Assembly: GCA_038531315.1 (NCBI GenBank)
Contig: JBCBBT010000009.1
Coordinates: 1-64,000 of the forward strand
Source of the DNA: JAJFFW01 sp038531315
GTDB taxonomy: Bacteria; Pseudomonadota; Alphaproteobacteria; Caulobacterales; Parvularculaceae
Length of the DNA: 64,000 nt
Direction: 5' to 3'
Positions within the stretch are counted from its first letter, which is position 1. Each line of letters starts with the position of its first letter. A program made the position numbers and the translations under genes. The notes under the pieces were generated by a model. That model ran no database searches. It was not told the origin of the DNA and saw only the letters and a list, made by a program, of their open reading frames with translations. Positions 14,641 to 21,994 of this stretch are shown here, one piece after another.

Positions 14641-16098
14641 ATGAAAATCGCTCAACCCTACCGGCCCGAACCCGCCTATACGGCGCTGGGCGACGATGAC
14701 GGCGCGCCGTTTTACGATCCGGTTGCGCCGGCGTCCTTCCCGAAAACCATCCTGCGCTATCGCAATCAACGCTGGGCGGACGCCGTCGGGCTCGCCGGCC
14801 TCGGCGATGATGATTGGATTGCGCATTTTGCCCGTTTTGAGCCCCTGCCCGACAATATCCCGGCGCCCGTCGCGATCCGGTATCACGGCCATCAGTTCCG
14901 ATCCTATAATCCCGATATCGGTGATGGGCGCGGGTTTCTGTTTGCCCAGTTGCGCGACGGCGATGATCGGCTTTTAGACCTTGCAACCAAAGGATCGGGC
15001 CGGACGCCCTATTCGCGATTTGGCGACGGCCGTCTGACCCTGAAGGGCGGCGTCCGCGAAATTCTGGCGACGGAAATGCTCGAGGCGCTGGGCGTTTACA
15101 CGTCGAAAAGCTTCAGTCTCGTTGAGACCGGGGAGGCGCTTGAGCGCAATGACGAGCCGTCGCCGACCCGCTCCAGCGTTCTTGTCCGGCTCAGCCATTC
15201 GCATGTGCGCTTTGGGGTGTTTCAGCGCCTTGCCGCCGGACAGGACCGGGACGGCCTGGCGGCGCTTGTCGATTATTGCATCCGCCATTTTGACGCCGAT
15301 CTTGCGGCCGTCCCGCAAGGCGAACAGGCGGCGCGGTTTTTCGCGCGCGTCTCACGCCGCTCTGCGCGGCTTGCGGCGCAATGGATGGCGGCGGGATTTG
15401 TCCATGGCGTTTTGAATACGGACAATATGAATGTGACGGGGGAGAGTTTTGATTATGGCCCATGGCGGTTTTTGCCGGTCATGGACCCCGGCTTTACCGC
15501 CGCTTATTTCGACCAGACCGGGCTTTACGCCTATGGGCGCCAGCCGGAAGCGGTGTTGTGGAACCTGTCCAGGCTTGGCGGCGCCCTTCTTCCGTTAGCG
15601 GATGAAGACGCCTTGAATGATGTTTTGCAGGGCTATCCTCGAATATTTGAAAATGCGATGGCGGCCGCGTTTTTCGCCCGTCTGGGTATTGCGCGCAGCG
15701 ACGACGCAGGCGCGGATTTTAAACTTGTCGCCGACCTCATGCGCTGGATGCAGGAGACTGGCGTTGCTTGTGAGCGCGTCTTCTTCGACTGGTTTGGCGC
15801 CGCCGCCTCGTCGGCGCGCCGCGAAAACAGCCCCCTTGCAGCGCCTTACCGGGATGTGCCGTTCGCTGATATCGCCGCGCGCCTCACGGCGCAAACGCCA
15901 GATCGCCCCGAACGTCTTGAGGCGGAATATTTCCAGCAGGAAAAACCCTGCACGATGCTGATCGATGAGGTCGAAAGCCTGTGGGCGGCGATCGCCGACG
16001 ATGATGACTGGGCCCCGCTGACGCAAAAACTGACCGACATCGAGACGATGCGCACGGCGTTTGGGTTTTCTCAAGAATTCGCCGCTCCGGGCGCCTGA
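14641..16098 (+). CDS. selO: Protein adenylyltransferase SelO (YdiU/UPF0061)
   Basis: The 485-residue pseudokinase transfers AMP from ATP to Ser/Thr/Tyr of protein targets and is linked to oxidative-stress control. Family motifs are visible in order: YHGHQF near residue 85, GDGRGFLFAQLRD, LATKGSGRTPYSR, DGRLTLKGGVREIL, and the metal/active-site block HGVLNTDNMNVTGESFDYGP near residue 260. Length fits the family (about 480-490). The start ATG is in good position after a short leader and is divergent from ilvA. It appears monocistronic. The near-C-terminal Cys that forms a regulatory disulfide in E. coli SelO is not apparent; the tail ends SQEFAAPGA. Confidence 0.93.
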   Translation: MKIAQPYRPEPAYTALGDDDGAPFYDPVAPASFPKTILRYRNQRWADAVGLAGLGDDDWIAHFARFEPLPDNIPAPVAIRYHGHQFRSYNPDIGDGRGFLFAQLRDGDDRLLDLATKGSGRTPYSRFGDGRLTLKGGVREILATEMLEALGVYTSKSFSLVETGEALERNDEPSPTRSSVLVRLSHSHVRFGVFQRLAAGQDRDGLAALVDYCIRHFDADLAAVPQGEQAARFFARVSRRSARLAAQWMAAGFVHGVLNTDNMNVTGESFDYGPWRFLPVMDPGFTAAYFDQTGLYAYGRQPEAVLWNLSRLGGALLPLADEDALNDVLQGYPRIFENAMAAAFFARLGIARSDDAGADFKLVADLMRWMQETGVACERVFFDWFGAAASSARRENSPLAAPYRDVPFADIAARLTAQTPDRPERLEAEYFQQEKPCTMLIDEVESLWAAIADDDDWAPLTQKLTDIETMRTAFGFSQEFAAPGA

Positions 16099-16280
16099 CA
16101 CGGATTGCGGGTATTGAGCCCGATAAGGCTCGCCCGCTAAGCGTGCGGCGGCGGTAGCGGTGGTGGCGCGCAGGCTTGCAGCATATCTGAGCGCGTCTAT
16201 GCTCTAACGCTTGAGGGCGAAGGCGGCGACGCAAAACGGGCGCGCGGCGCGGCGCAGCCCTGAATGTCGAGGGGCGCACT

Positions 16281-16724
16281 ATGGCATTTTCAGCAGGCGA
16301 TATCTTTTCGTTAGGCAATCAAATCGCTCTCGTCGGTTGGGCGATCCTGATTTTCTTGCCGCGGCGCTTTCGCGTCATTTTCTGGATTCCGCAATTCATC
16401 ATCCCGTTCCTGCTGGCCATGGCCTACGCCATGTTGATCATGACCAGCTTTGCCGAAGCCGACGGCAACTTTTCCTCAATCGCCGGCGTGCGTGCGCTGT
16501 TTCAAAGCGATGAAGCGCTGACCGCGGGCTGGCTTCATTATCTCGCATTTGACTTGTTCATTGGCGCATGGATCGCGAAGCGCGCTGACGCAGCGCAAAT
16601 TCCGCGCGTTATTCAGGCTGTGTTCCTGCTCGCGACATTCATGTTCGGGCCGATTGGGCTGGCGCTGTTTTTGGTGACGCGCGCCGCCATGTCGGGTACG
16701 GCCGCTTTGAGCGGGAGGCTTTGA
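16281..16724 (+). CDS. ABA4-like (DUF4281) membrane protein
   Basis: The 147-residue protein has four membrane spans (GDIFSLGNQIALVGWAIL, FWIPQFIIPFLLAMAYAML) and the conserved block WLHYLAFDLFIGAWIAKRA, followed by a GPIGLALFL segment. This matches the ABA4-like family, named after the plant neoxanthin-synthesis factor. Bacterial members have no proven reaction. Its stop overlaps the start of the next membrane-protein gene (TTTGATG), indicating coupled translation. A carotenoid link cannot be claimed because no carotenoid genes are in the window. Confidence 0.8.
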   Translation: MAFSAGDIFSLGNQIALVGWAILIFLPRRFRVIFWIPQFIIPFLLAMAYAMLIMTSFAEADGNFSSIAGVRALFQSDEALTAGWLHYLAFDLFIGAWIAKRADAAQIPRVIQAVFLLATFMFGPIGLALFLVTRAAMSGTAALSGRL

Positions 16725-17527
16725 TGCGTTCAATAACTTTTGATACAGATTATTTAACACGCACGATGCTTGTCGTCGCGTTCTTCTGTTTCGCGTTGCT
16801 CATCGTGACGGCGCCGGCGGCCTATGTGGACGACCGCACGCTCTACGGGATTAATTTATGGATCAAACCGCTGAAGTTTGATTTGGCGATTATGGTCCAT
16901 GCGGTGACGGTCGCCATGATCGCGCAGCTTCTGACGCGGGAAAAGCGCGGTGCGATCAGCCTGCGTGTGCTCGCCTTTTTGTTTGTCATCGCGGCGGCTT
17001 TTGAGAATGTTTACATCACCATTCAGGCGATGCGGGGCCGCGCGTCGCACTTCAACTATGAAACTGTTCCCGAACAGGCGCTTTACGCCGCTATGGGCGT
17101 CGGCGCGATCCTTCTGATTTTGTTGCCGTTTGTGATTGGCGTTCATCTCGCGTTTCAGCGGGGGCGCGCGCTTTCCGGTCTTCGCCTGGGCGCCATTCTC
17201 GGTTGCGTTCTCGGGCCGCCTTTGACGCTTGCCTATGCCGGATACATGTCGATGTCGGGCGGACATTTTGTCGGCGCGCCGGCCGGTTATAGCGACGCCG
17301 GCGGCGCCTTCTTTTTTGGATGGTCGCGCGATGTCGGCGATTTGCGCCCGTCTCACTTTGTGGCGCTGCACATGATCCAGAGCGTCCCCATCGCCGGGTA
17401 TATCGGCGATCGCCTTTCGCATGGCGCGGGCCGGATCGCTGCAATCGCCGCCGCCCTTATCATGGCGGCGTTGTCGACTTTTCTGTTTGTTCAAGCGCTT
17501 GGCGGCGCGCCATTCTGGCCGCGCTAA
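16724..17527 (+). CDS. Conserved multi-pass membrane protein
   Basis: The 267-residue product has about seven transmembrane segments (MLVVAFFCFALLIVTAP, AIMVHAVTVAMIAQLL, GVGAILLILLPFVIGVHLAF, LIMAALSTFLFVQAL). A conserved-looking loop YGINLWIKPLKFDLAIMVHAVT and a motif RPSHFVALHMIQSVPI lie near membrane borders. I do not recognise a characterised family. It overlaps the ABA4-like gene by one base, so the two probably form a complex or act in one pathway. An in-frame TTG directly before the ATG is not needed. Confidence 0.75.
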   Translation: MRSITFDTDYLTRTMLVVAFFCFALLIVTAPAAYVDDRTLYGINLWIKPLKFDLAIMVHAVTVAMIAQLLTREKRGAISLRVLAFLFVIAAAFENVYITIQAMRGRASHFNYETVPEQALYAAMGVGAILLILLPFVIGVHLAFQRGRALSGLRLGAILGCVLGPPLTLAYAGYMSMSGGHFVGAPAGYSDAGGAFFFGWSRDVGDLRPSHFVALHMIQSVPIAGYIGDRLSHGAGRIAAIAAALIMAALSTFLFVQALGGAPFWPR

Positions 17528-17537
17528 GCCAGAGGTC

Positions 17538-17687
17538 CTAGACTTTCGGCTGGTGAATGCGGGTGCGCCGGCGCGCGAAGAAGCGCGCTGTCCGCCATGA
17601 CAGCTGATGCACCGCATAAACGCTGATGATCAGCACAACGAGCGCGGTAAATCCGGTCAGAAACATCAAGGCCGGCGATCCCAGCAT
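17538..17687 (-). CDS. Very small membrane protein (49 residues)
   Basis: A GGGAGG lies six bases upstream of the ATG. The product has one strong transmembrane segment (ALMFLTGFTALVVLIISVYAV) and a basic, cytoplasm-facing tail (SWRTARFFARRRTRIHQPK). A longer frame from 17765 exists, but the extra residues are only a basic shadow and have no ribosome-binding site. It is convergent with the seven-span membrane-protein gene, ten bases away. No family is recognised; the single-span topology is typical of small regulators of membrane complexes. Confidence 0.62.
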   Translation of the reverse strand: MLGSPALMFLTGFTALVVLIISVYAVHQLSWRTARFFARRRTRIHQPKV

Positions 17688-18056
17688 TTTTGCCCTCCCT
17701 TTGCGACGTTTGCGGGGACGTGTCCCGTGGCGTTTTCCGGCTTTCGCGAAAACGACGCCCATCAAGAAAACGTCAATTTTCGCAAAATTCTCTTAATCGA
17801 CAGGCTGAAAGAACCGTAAATGCCGCTGAAATGAGGCCCCGCAAGAGGCCTGTCGCCCGAATGCGCCAGACGGGGCCCCTCTTGCGCCGGGGCGTTCCCA
17901 TCGCCGTTTTTTGCGGCTAACATCGGCTATTGTCGGCGGTCGCCAATGGTGCGCACGCCGTAGGGGATCAAGGCCGCCTTTGCCGCCCGGGCTCGTTTCG
18001 GTCACAAACCGACGCGCATTCGGCAAGGACGGCGGTGGGTGTGAAAGAGGGGATGC
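17688..18056 (+). other. Intergenic leader with long imperfect hairpin
   Basis: The 369-bp gap upstream of the proteasome-like gene holds a 13-bp stem: GCCCCGCAAGAGG at 17836-17848 pairs with its complement at 17878-17893, with a three-base bulge and a 29-nt loop. A T-run follows at about 17909. Whether this is a structured 5' leader or a terminator of an unseen transcript is open. I see no gene. Confidence 0.4.
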
Positions 18057-19340
18057 ATGACCTCTGAAGTCGTGTTGATGAACCGCCAGGCGGTGGCGAT
18101 GGCTGCGGATAGCGCTGTCACCATTTCCGGGCCGCAATACATCAAGACCTATCAGTCGGTGGATAAACTGTTTCCGCTGGTCGACGGCCAGCCGGTTGCG
18201 GTCATGATTTATAACAACGCAGAAATCATGTCGACGCCGTGGGAGACGGTGATCTCGCTCTACCGCGAACAGTCGCGCGGGCGACCCCTCGATACGCTGC
18301 AGGACTACGCCGAAGATTTCATGACCTTTCTGTCGGGCAACCCCGACCTTTTCCCGGCAGACCATCAAGACACCGAATTTTTCAAGCATATCGCGGTGAT
18401 CTTCTCGGTTATCGCCGAGGAATTCGATGCGCAGGTCGAGCACTTTAAACGGTCCGGCGGCGGCAAGGCCCGCGAGCACGCCTCGGCGATTTTCGAGTTC
18501 GTCATCGAACAGCTCTATACGGACTATCAGCGCATGCCCGATGAGCGTGCGCGCCCCGAGTTGGGCTGTTTTCCGCAAGGCATGGGCGAACAGATCAAGC
18601 GGCGCTACGCCGATGAGATCAATCAGTTATCCGATCAATTGATCATGGCGCTGAAAGGCGATTATGGCGGCCTCACCGTGAGCGACGGCACGCGCCAGAA
18701 ATTACGCGACATCGCTGTCTTTTCAGCCACGAAAGACGCATTTTTTGAGCATTATACCGGCGTCGTCTTCGCCGGTTTCGGCGCGCGCGACACCTTCCCC
18801 TCGATGCGTTCCTATCTGACGTCGAGCGTCATTCTGGGCATTTTGAAACGCCGCCAGGACCGGCGCGCCGACATGACGTCAGATGCAGGGCCGGTCGTCC
18901 AGCCGTTTGCGCAGGACCGCATGATCCGGACATTTCTGACCGGCATGGACGATTACCTGCGGATGTTTCTTTACTCGGAAAGTCTGAAGCTGACGACCGG
19001 GCTTGTCGGCGACGTTATCAAGCGCGCCCCGTCCCTGACCGACGCACAGCGCCAGGCGCTTTATCAGGACTACAGCGAGAACAGTCTCGGCGGCGCGCTG
19101 AAAGCGTTCTTCCGGTCAATCGATAATTATCAGTATGCAGTGCATACGCGGCCGATTTATCGCGCCATCGGCTCCCTGCCAAAGCGCGAGCTTGGCGACA
19201 CGGCGGCCTCGCTGATCAAGCTGAATTCCTTCCAGCAGAAAGTGATGCACGCGATTGAAACGGTCGGCGGCCCGATTGACGTCGCCGTCATCACGCGCAA
19301 TGGCGGCCTTGAGCTGCGCCGCGACAAACCTGATTTTTAG
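18057..19340 (+). CDS. Proteasome-fold (Ntn-hydrolase) protein, uncharacterised family
   Basis: The 427-residue protein starts Met-Thr-Ser; Met removal would expose Thr. Counting that Thr as 1, Asp is at 17 in AADSAVT (compare AADSRAT of proteasome beta subunits) and Lys is at 36 in KLFPLVDGQPVAVMIY. The latter parallels the Lys33 segment K-x-F-P-I followed by the third strand. GVVFAGFGARD at residues 235-245 may correspond to the second sheet's Gly-rich turn. Between these, a helical insertion of about 170 residues (60-230) makes it twice the length of HslV. No ATPase lies beside it; a 139-residue gene follows after 12 bp. I infer a Thr-dependent hydrolase or peptidase; substrate and assembly are unknown. 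Confidence 0.7.
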   Translation: MTSEVVLMNRQAVAMAADSAVTISGPQYIKTYQSVDKLFPLVDGQPVAVMIYNNAEIMSTPWETVISLYREQSRGRPLDTLQDYAEDFMTFLSGNPDLFPADHQDTEFFKHIAVIFSVIAEEFDAQVEHFKRSGGGKAREHASAIFEFVIEQLYTDYQRMPDERARPELGCFPQGMGEQIKRRYADEINQLSDQLIMALKGDYGGLTVSDGTRQKLRDIAVFSATKDAFFEHYTGVVFAGFGARDTFPSMRSYLTSSVILGILKRRQDRRADMTSDAGPVVQPFAQDRMIRTFLTGMDDYLRMFLYSESLKLTTGLVGDVIKRAPSLTDAQRQALYQDYSENSLGGALKAFFRSIDNYQYAVHTRPIYRAIGSLPKRELGDTAASLIKLNSFQQKVMHAIETVGGPIDVAVITRNGGLELRRDKPDF

Positions 19341-19352
19341 GGCGAAACGATC

Positions 19353-19772
19353 ATGACAGAGCGACTGAAACAGATCTGGTCCGGTTTCGAAGGGGTGACG
19401 ACGCGCCGGCTCACCAACCGCGATATAGACGGCATCGATGTGCCGCGCCGGCTTGATGAGGCCGCCGAAAGTGAGGCGTTGCTTTCCGAAGATTTTGCCG
19501 GTCCCGCCGCCGCTGCGTTCGAGGCGCTGAAGGGCGAGCTCAGCGCGAAAGCGAAAAAGGCGCAGCGCAAGTCTGCCAAAAACGCCGCCGCGGCTGACGA
19601 CGGCGATGCGCCGGGTCATGACTGGTCTGCGGCGCCCGCGCCCGTTCGCGATATGATCCGTGGTCTGAAATCGACCGAGGCGCGCGTGCGCCGGTCGGAC
19701 GGCGATTATGTGAGCCACTTGCAGGCCGGCGGCGCGCTCAAAAAGAAAAAGCGTTTTTTCGGCATCTTTTGA
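19353..19772 (+). CDS. Small charged partner protein of the proteasome-like gene
   Basis: The 139-residue product has no signal peptide or membrane span. Residues 1-30 (LKQIWSGFEGVTTRRLTNRD) look folded. Residues 50-85 form an Ala/Lys-rich helix (KGELSAKAKKAQRKSAKNAA). A short conserved-looking stretch, APVRDMIRGLKSTEARVRRSD, follows, and the protein ends in a basic-aromatic tail, KKKKRFFGIF. I recognise no family. It lies 12 bp after the Ntn-hydrolase gene and is convergent with hslV. A role as adaptor or substrate of the hydrolase is a hypothesis from position only. Confidence 0.65.
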   Translation: MTERLKQIWSGFEGVTTRRLTNRDIDGIDVPRRLDEAAESEALLSEDFAGPAAAAFEALKGELSAKAKKAQRKSAKNAAAADDGDAPGHDWSAAPAPVRDMIRGLKSTEARVRRSDGDYVSHLQAGGALKKKKRFFGIF

Positions 19773-19810
19773 GGCGCGCGCCGCGCCTTCAAACAAGTCC
19801 TCAGGCGCCG

Positions 19811-20368
19811 TTAAGCGCCGAGCGTTTCCAGCGTCAGCGCGTCATTGGTATAAACACAAATCGCCGCCGCGACCGCCATCGCTTTTTTCACAATCGCCTC
19901 CGGCGGCAAGTCCGTCTCATCGTAAAGCGCCTGCGCGGCGGCGCGTGCGTAATCGCCGCCTGAGCCAATCGCGGCGATGCCGCTTGTCGGCTCCATAACA
20001 TCGCCGAGGCCAGTCACCGTCAGCGTTGTCTCGCCGTCGGCGACGATCAACATCGCCTCAAGGCGGCGCAGATAACGATCCGTCCGCCAATCTTTCGCCA
20101 GCTCGACGCAGGCCCGCGTCAGCTGTCCTTTATATTGGTCAAGCTTGCCTTCAAGGCGCTCAAGGAGCGTGAACGCGTCGGCAGTCCCGCCGGCAAAGCC
20201 AGCGATCACGTCGCCGCCGCCGGCGCCTTTGCCGGGCAGGCGGCGCACCTTGCGGGCGTCGCCCTTCATCACGGTTTTCTCAAGGCTCACCTGCCCGTCG
20301 CCGCCAATCGCAACCATGCCGGCGCGGCGCACCGCGAGAATTGTCGTTCCATGCATTTCAATGGTCAT
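19811..20368 (-). CDS. hslV: ATP-dependent protease subunit HslV
   Basis: The 185-residue peptidase of the HslVU (ClpQY) machine has a short propeptide MTIEMHG that would be cleaved before Thr8. Relative to that Thr, Asp17 (GGDGQ) and Lys33 (KVRRL) are in the canonical places, and IGSGGDYA supplies the Ser/Gly active-site turn. Length is normal for the family. In most Alphaproteobacteria hslU follows or adjoins hslV; here the downstream neighbour is a convergent unrelated gene, and no hslU is in the window. The ATPase must lie elsewhere or be absent. Divergent from hisB across 124 bp. Confidence 0.95.
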   Translation of the reverse strand: MTIEMHGTTILAVRRAGMVAIGGDGQVSLEKTVMKGDARKVRRLPGKGAGGGDVIAGFAGGTADAFTLLERLEGKLDQYKGQLTRACVELAKDWRTDRYLRRLEAMLIVADGETTLTVTGLGDVMEPTSGIAAIGSGGDYARAAAQALYDETDLPPEAIVKKAMAVAAAICVYTNDALTLETLGA

Positions 20369-20436
20369 GGGCGTTTACTAGCCGATAGGCGCGAATCGGC
20401 AAGAGGAAAGCGCGCCATCAACACCGCCTTCAAAAT

Positions 20437-20467
20437 TATAATGCGTTATCAACGTATTCAGTGATAA
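20437..20467 (+). promoter_or_regulatory. hisB promoter candidate with inverted repeat
   Basis: A TATAAT at 20437-20442 lies 50 bp before the hisB start, without a convincing -35. TTATCA (20446-20451) and TGATAA (20462-20467) form an inverted repeat covering the likely transcription start. Confidence 0.35.
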
Positions 20468-20492
20468 GACGCGCATGGAAAGGACACCCTCC

Positions 20493-21086
20493 ATGCGCAA
20501 CGCCACTGTTGAACGGAAAACCCGCGAGACCGAAATCTTCGTCGCCGTCGAGCTTGACGGCGCGGGCGAGTATGACGTCGAGACCGGGATCGGCTTCTTC
20601 GATCACATGCTTGAGGCCTTCGCGAAGCATTCGATGATCGACCTTAAAGTGCGCACCGAAGGTGATCTTCACATTGACATGCATCACACCGTGGAAGACA
20701 CCGGGATCGTGATGGGCCAGGCTGTGGCCAAGGCGCTCGGCGACTGCGCGGGCATTCGCCGGTTTGGTTCGGCCTATATTCCCATGGACGAGACGCTCTC
20801 GCGCGCCGCCGTCGACGTTTCAAAACGGCCCTATCTGATTTGGCGCGTCGATTTTGCCCGTCCGAAAGTCGGCGACATGGACACCGAACTTTTCAAGGAG
20901 TGGTTCCACGCCTTCGCGACCAATGCGGGCTTGTGTCTGCATGTCGATAATCTTTATGGGGACAATACCCACCATATTATCGAATCCTGCTACAAGGCGA
21001 CGGCGCGCGCCTTGCGCGCCGCGATCGAGCGCGATCCCCGCTCCGACGGCGCCGCACCCTCGACCAAGGGCGTCCTCGGCGGCTAG
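20493..21086 (+). CDS. hisB: Imidazoleglycerol-phosphate dehydratase
   Basis: HisB removes water from imidazole glycerol phosphate in histidine synthesis. The 197-residue monofunctional form (no phosphatase part) carries the Mn-binding motifs GFFDHML, DLHIDMHHTVEDTG, and the second pair, FHAFATNAG and NTHHIIESCYKA. I chose the ATG at 20493, placing GGAAAGGA upstream and starting MRNATVERKT as in homologues; an ATG at 20475 would add six residues. It is first of the his cluster, but hisH follows only after two inserted small genes and a terminator. hisB may therefore be transcribed apart from hisHAFE. Confidence 0.95.
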   Translation: MRNATVERKTRETEIFVAVELDGAGEYDVETGIGFFDHMLEAFAKHSMIDLKVRTEGDLHIDMHHTVEDTGIVMGQAVAKALGDCAGIRRFGSAYIPMDETLSRAAVDVSKRPYLIWRVDFARPKVGDMDTELFKEWFHAFATNAGLCLHVDNLYGDNTHHIIESCYKATARALRAAIERDPRSDGAAPSTKGVLGG

Positions 21087-21252
21087 GCGTATCGCCAATC
21101 TTCGATCTTCGAGGCGATTAATTCATCGTCACATCTGCGGCCCTGCGTTGACCTCGCGGGCGCAGCCCGTTCAAAGTGAGCGCGGACGACGGTCGCTGTG
21201 CAAAGCGTTTCAAAAGACCGCGCCATCCGGGAAATGCAACAGGGGTATCACC

Positions 21253-21522
21253 ATGATGAAATTGGCTTCAGCGGCGTTTTGCGCCGTTTCGATTTTTGCG
21301 GGCGCGGCGAGCGCTGGCGAGCTTGCCGATCAGTGTAAGGCGGCGATGGAGGCCGAAGGCCGCGATGCGTCCGGCTGCCAGTGTCTGGAAGATGCGATCG
21401 CCGGCGATGAAGCGCTGGTCGCGGAATTCCTCGCATTGGGCGGTATCGCCGATCCGGCGGAGCGGTATGCCGCCGCCTCCGACGGCGCTAAAGCCGTCAT
21501 GGACCAGTGCACGCGCGCATAA
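21253..21522 (+). CDS. Small secreted four-Cys protein, copy A
   Basis: The 89-residue product has a signal peptide cut near AGAASA. The mature part carries C-x13-C-x-C and a final Cys 42 residues later, including DASGCQCLEDA. The next gene encodes a clear paralogue with identical DASGC-x-CL spacing. Four cysteines in the periplasm suggest two disulfides or metal/heme-independent redox chemistry, but no CxxC or CxxCH is present. No known family recognised. The pair interrupts hisB-hisH. The second codon is also ATG, so the start may be 21256. Confidence 0.7.
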   Translation: MMKLASAAFCAVSIFAGAASAGELADQCKAAMEAEGRDASGCQCLEDAIAGDEALVAEFLALGGIADPAERYAAASDGAKAVMDQCTRA

Positions 21523-21586
21523 CGATTTCGCCGTCGCGGACGGCGCCAGCGTCGCAACAAACACCCATCACACAGGAGAAACGACT

Positions 21587-21847
21587 ATGAAAAAACTCTC
21601 ACTCGCCGCTTTCATCGCCGCCGCTGCGCTCGCCGGCCCGGCGCTCGCCAATGAAACGGAAGAAAACTGCAAAGCCTATGCGGAAGCCAACGGCTCCGAC
21701 GCGTCCGGCTGCCCGTGCCTCGGCGAAGCGGCTGACGCCGACCCGGCGCTCGCGTCGGCGCTGGCGGCGATTTCGAGCCCGGAAGAGCTCGAAGCGGCGT
21801 CTGACGAGACGAAAGCGGCCATCGCCGCCTGCTTCCCGGAAGCCTGA
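21587..21847 (+). CDS. Small secreted four-Cys protein, copy B
   Basis: This 86-residue paralogue of the gene 64 bp upstream has AGGAGA before the ATG, a signal peptide (MKKLSLAAFIAAAALAGPALA) cut before NETEEN, and the same C-x13-C-x-C pattern with DASGCPCLGEA. The last Cys lies 38 residues on. The mature proteins are acidic and helical. The two copies differ across most surface positions but keep the Cys frame and the AxSDxxKAxxxxC ending, so the duplication is old or under selection. A strong terminator follows directly. Confidence 0.72.
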   Translation: MKKLSLAAFIAAAALAGPALANETEENCKAYAEANGSDASGCPCLGEAADADPALASALAAISSPEELEAASDETKAAIAACFPEA

Positions 21848-21873
21848 TCGCACCGGACTTTTCAAGACGTTCG

Positions 21874-21906
21874 AAAGCGCTTCGCCTCTCGCGGAGCGCT
21901 TTTTTT
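21874..21906 (+). terminator. Intrinsic terminator after the four-Cys pair
   Basis: AAAGCGCTTCGC pairs with GCGGAGCGCTTT around a short loop and is followed by a T-run. It separates hisB and the small genes from hisH. Confidence 0.85.
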
Positions 21907-21994
21907 GCGGTCGCTGATTGCGTAGAGCCCCTGATCGGTCTTGAAGCGGTCTTGCGGCTTGTGTTTTTGGGCCGCGCGCCTAAACAGCCGGAAC

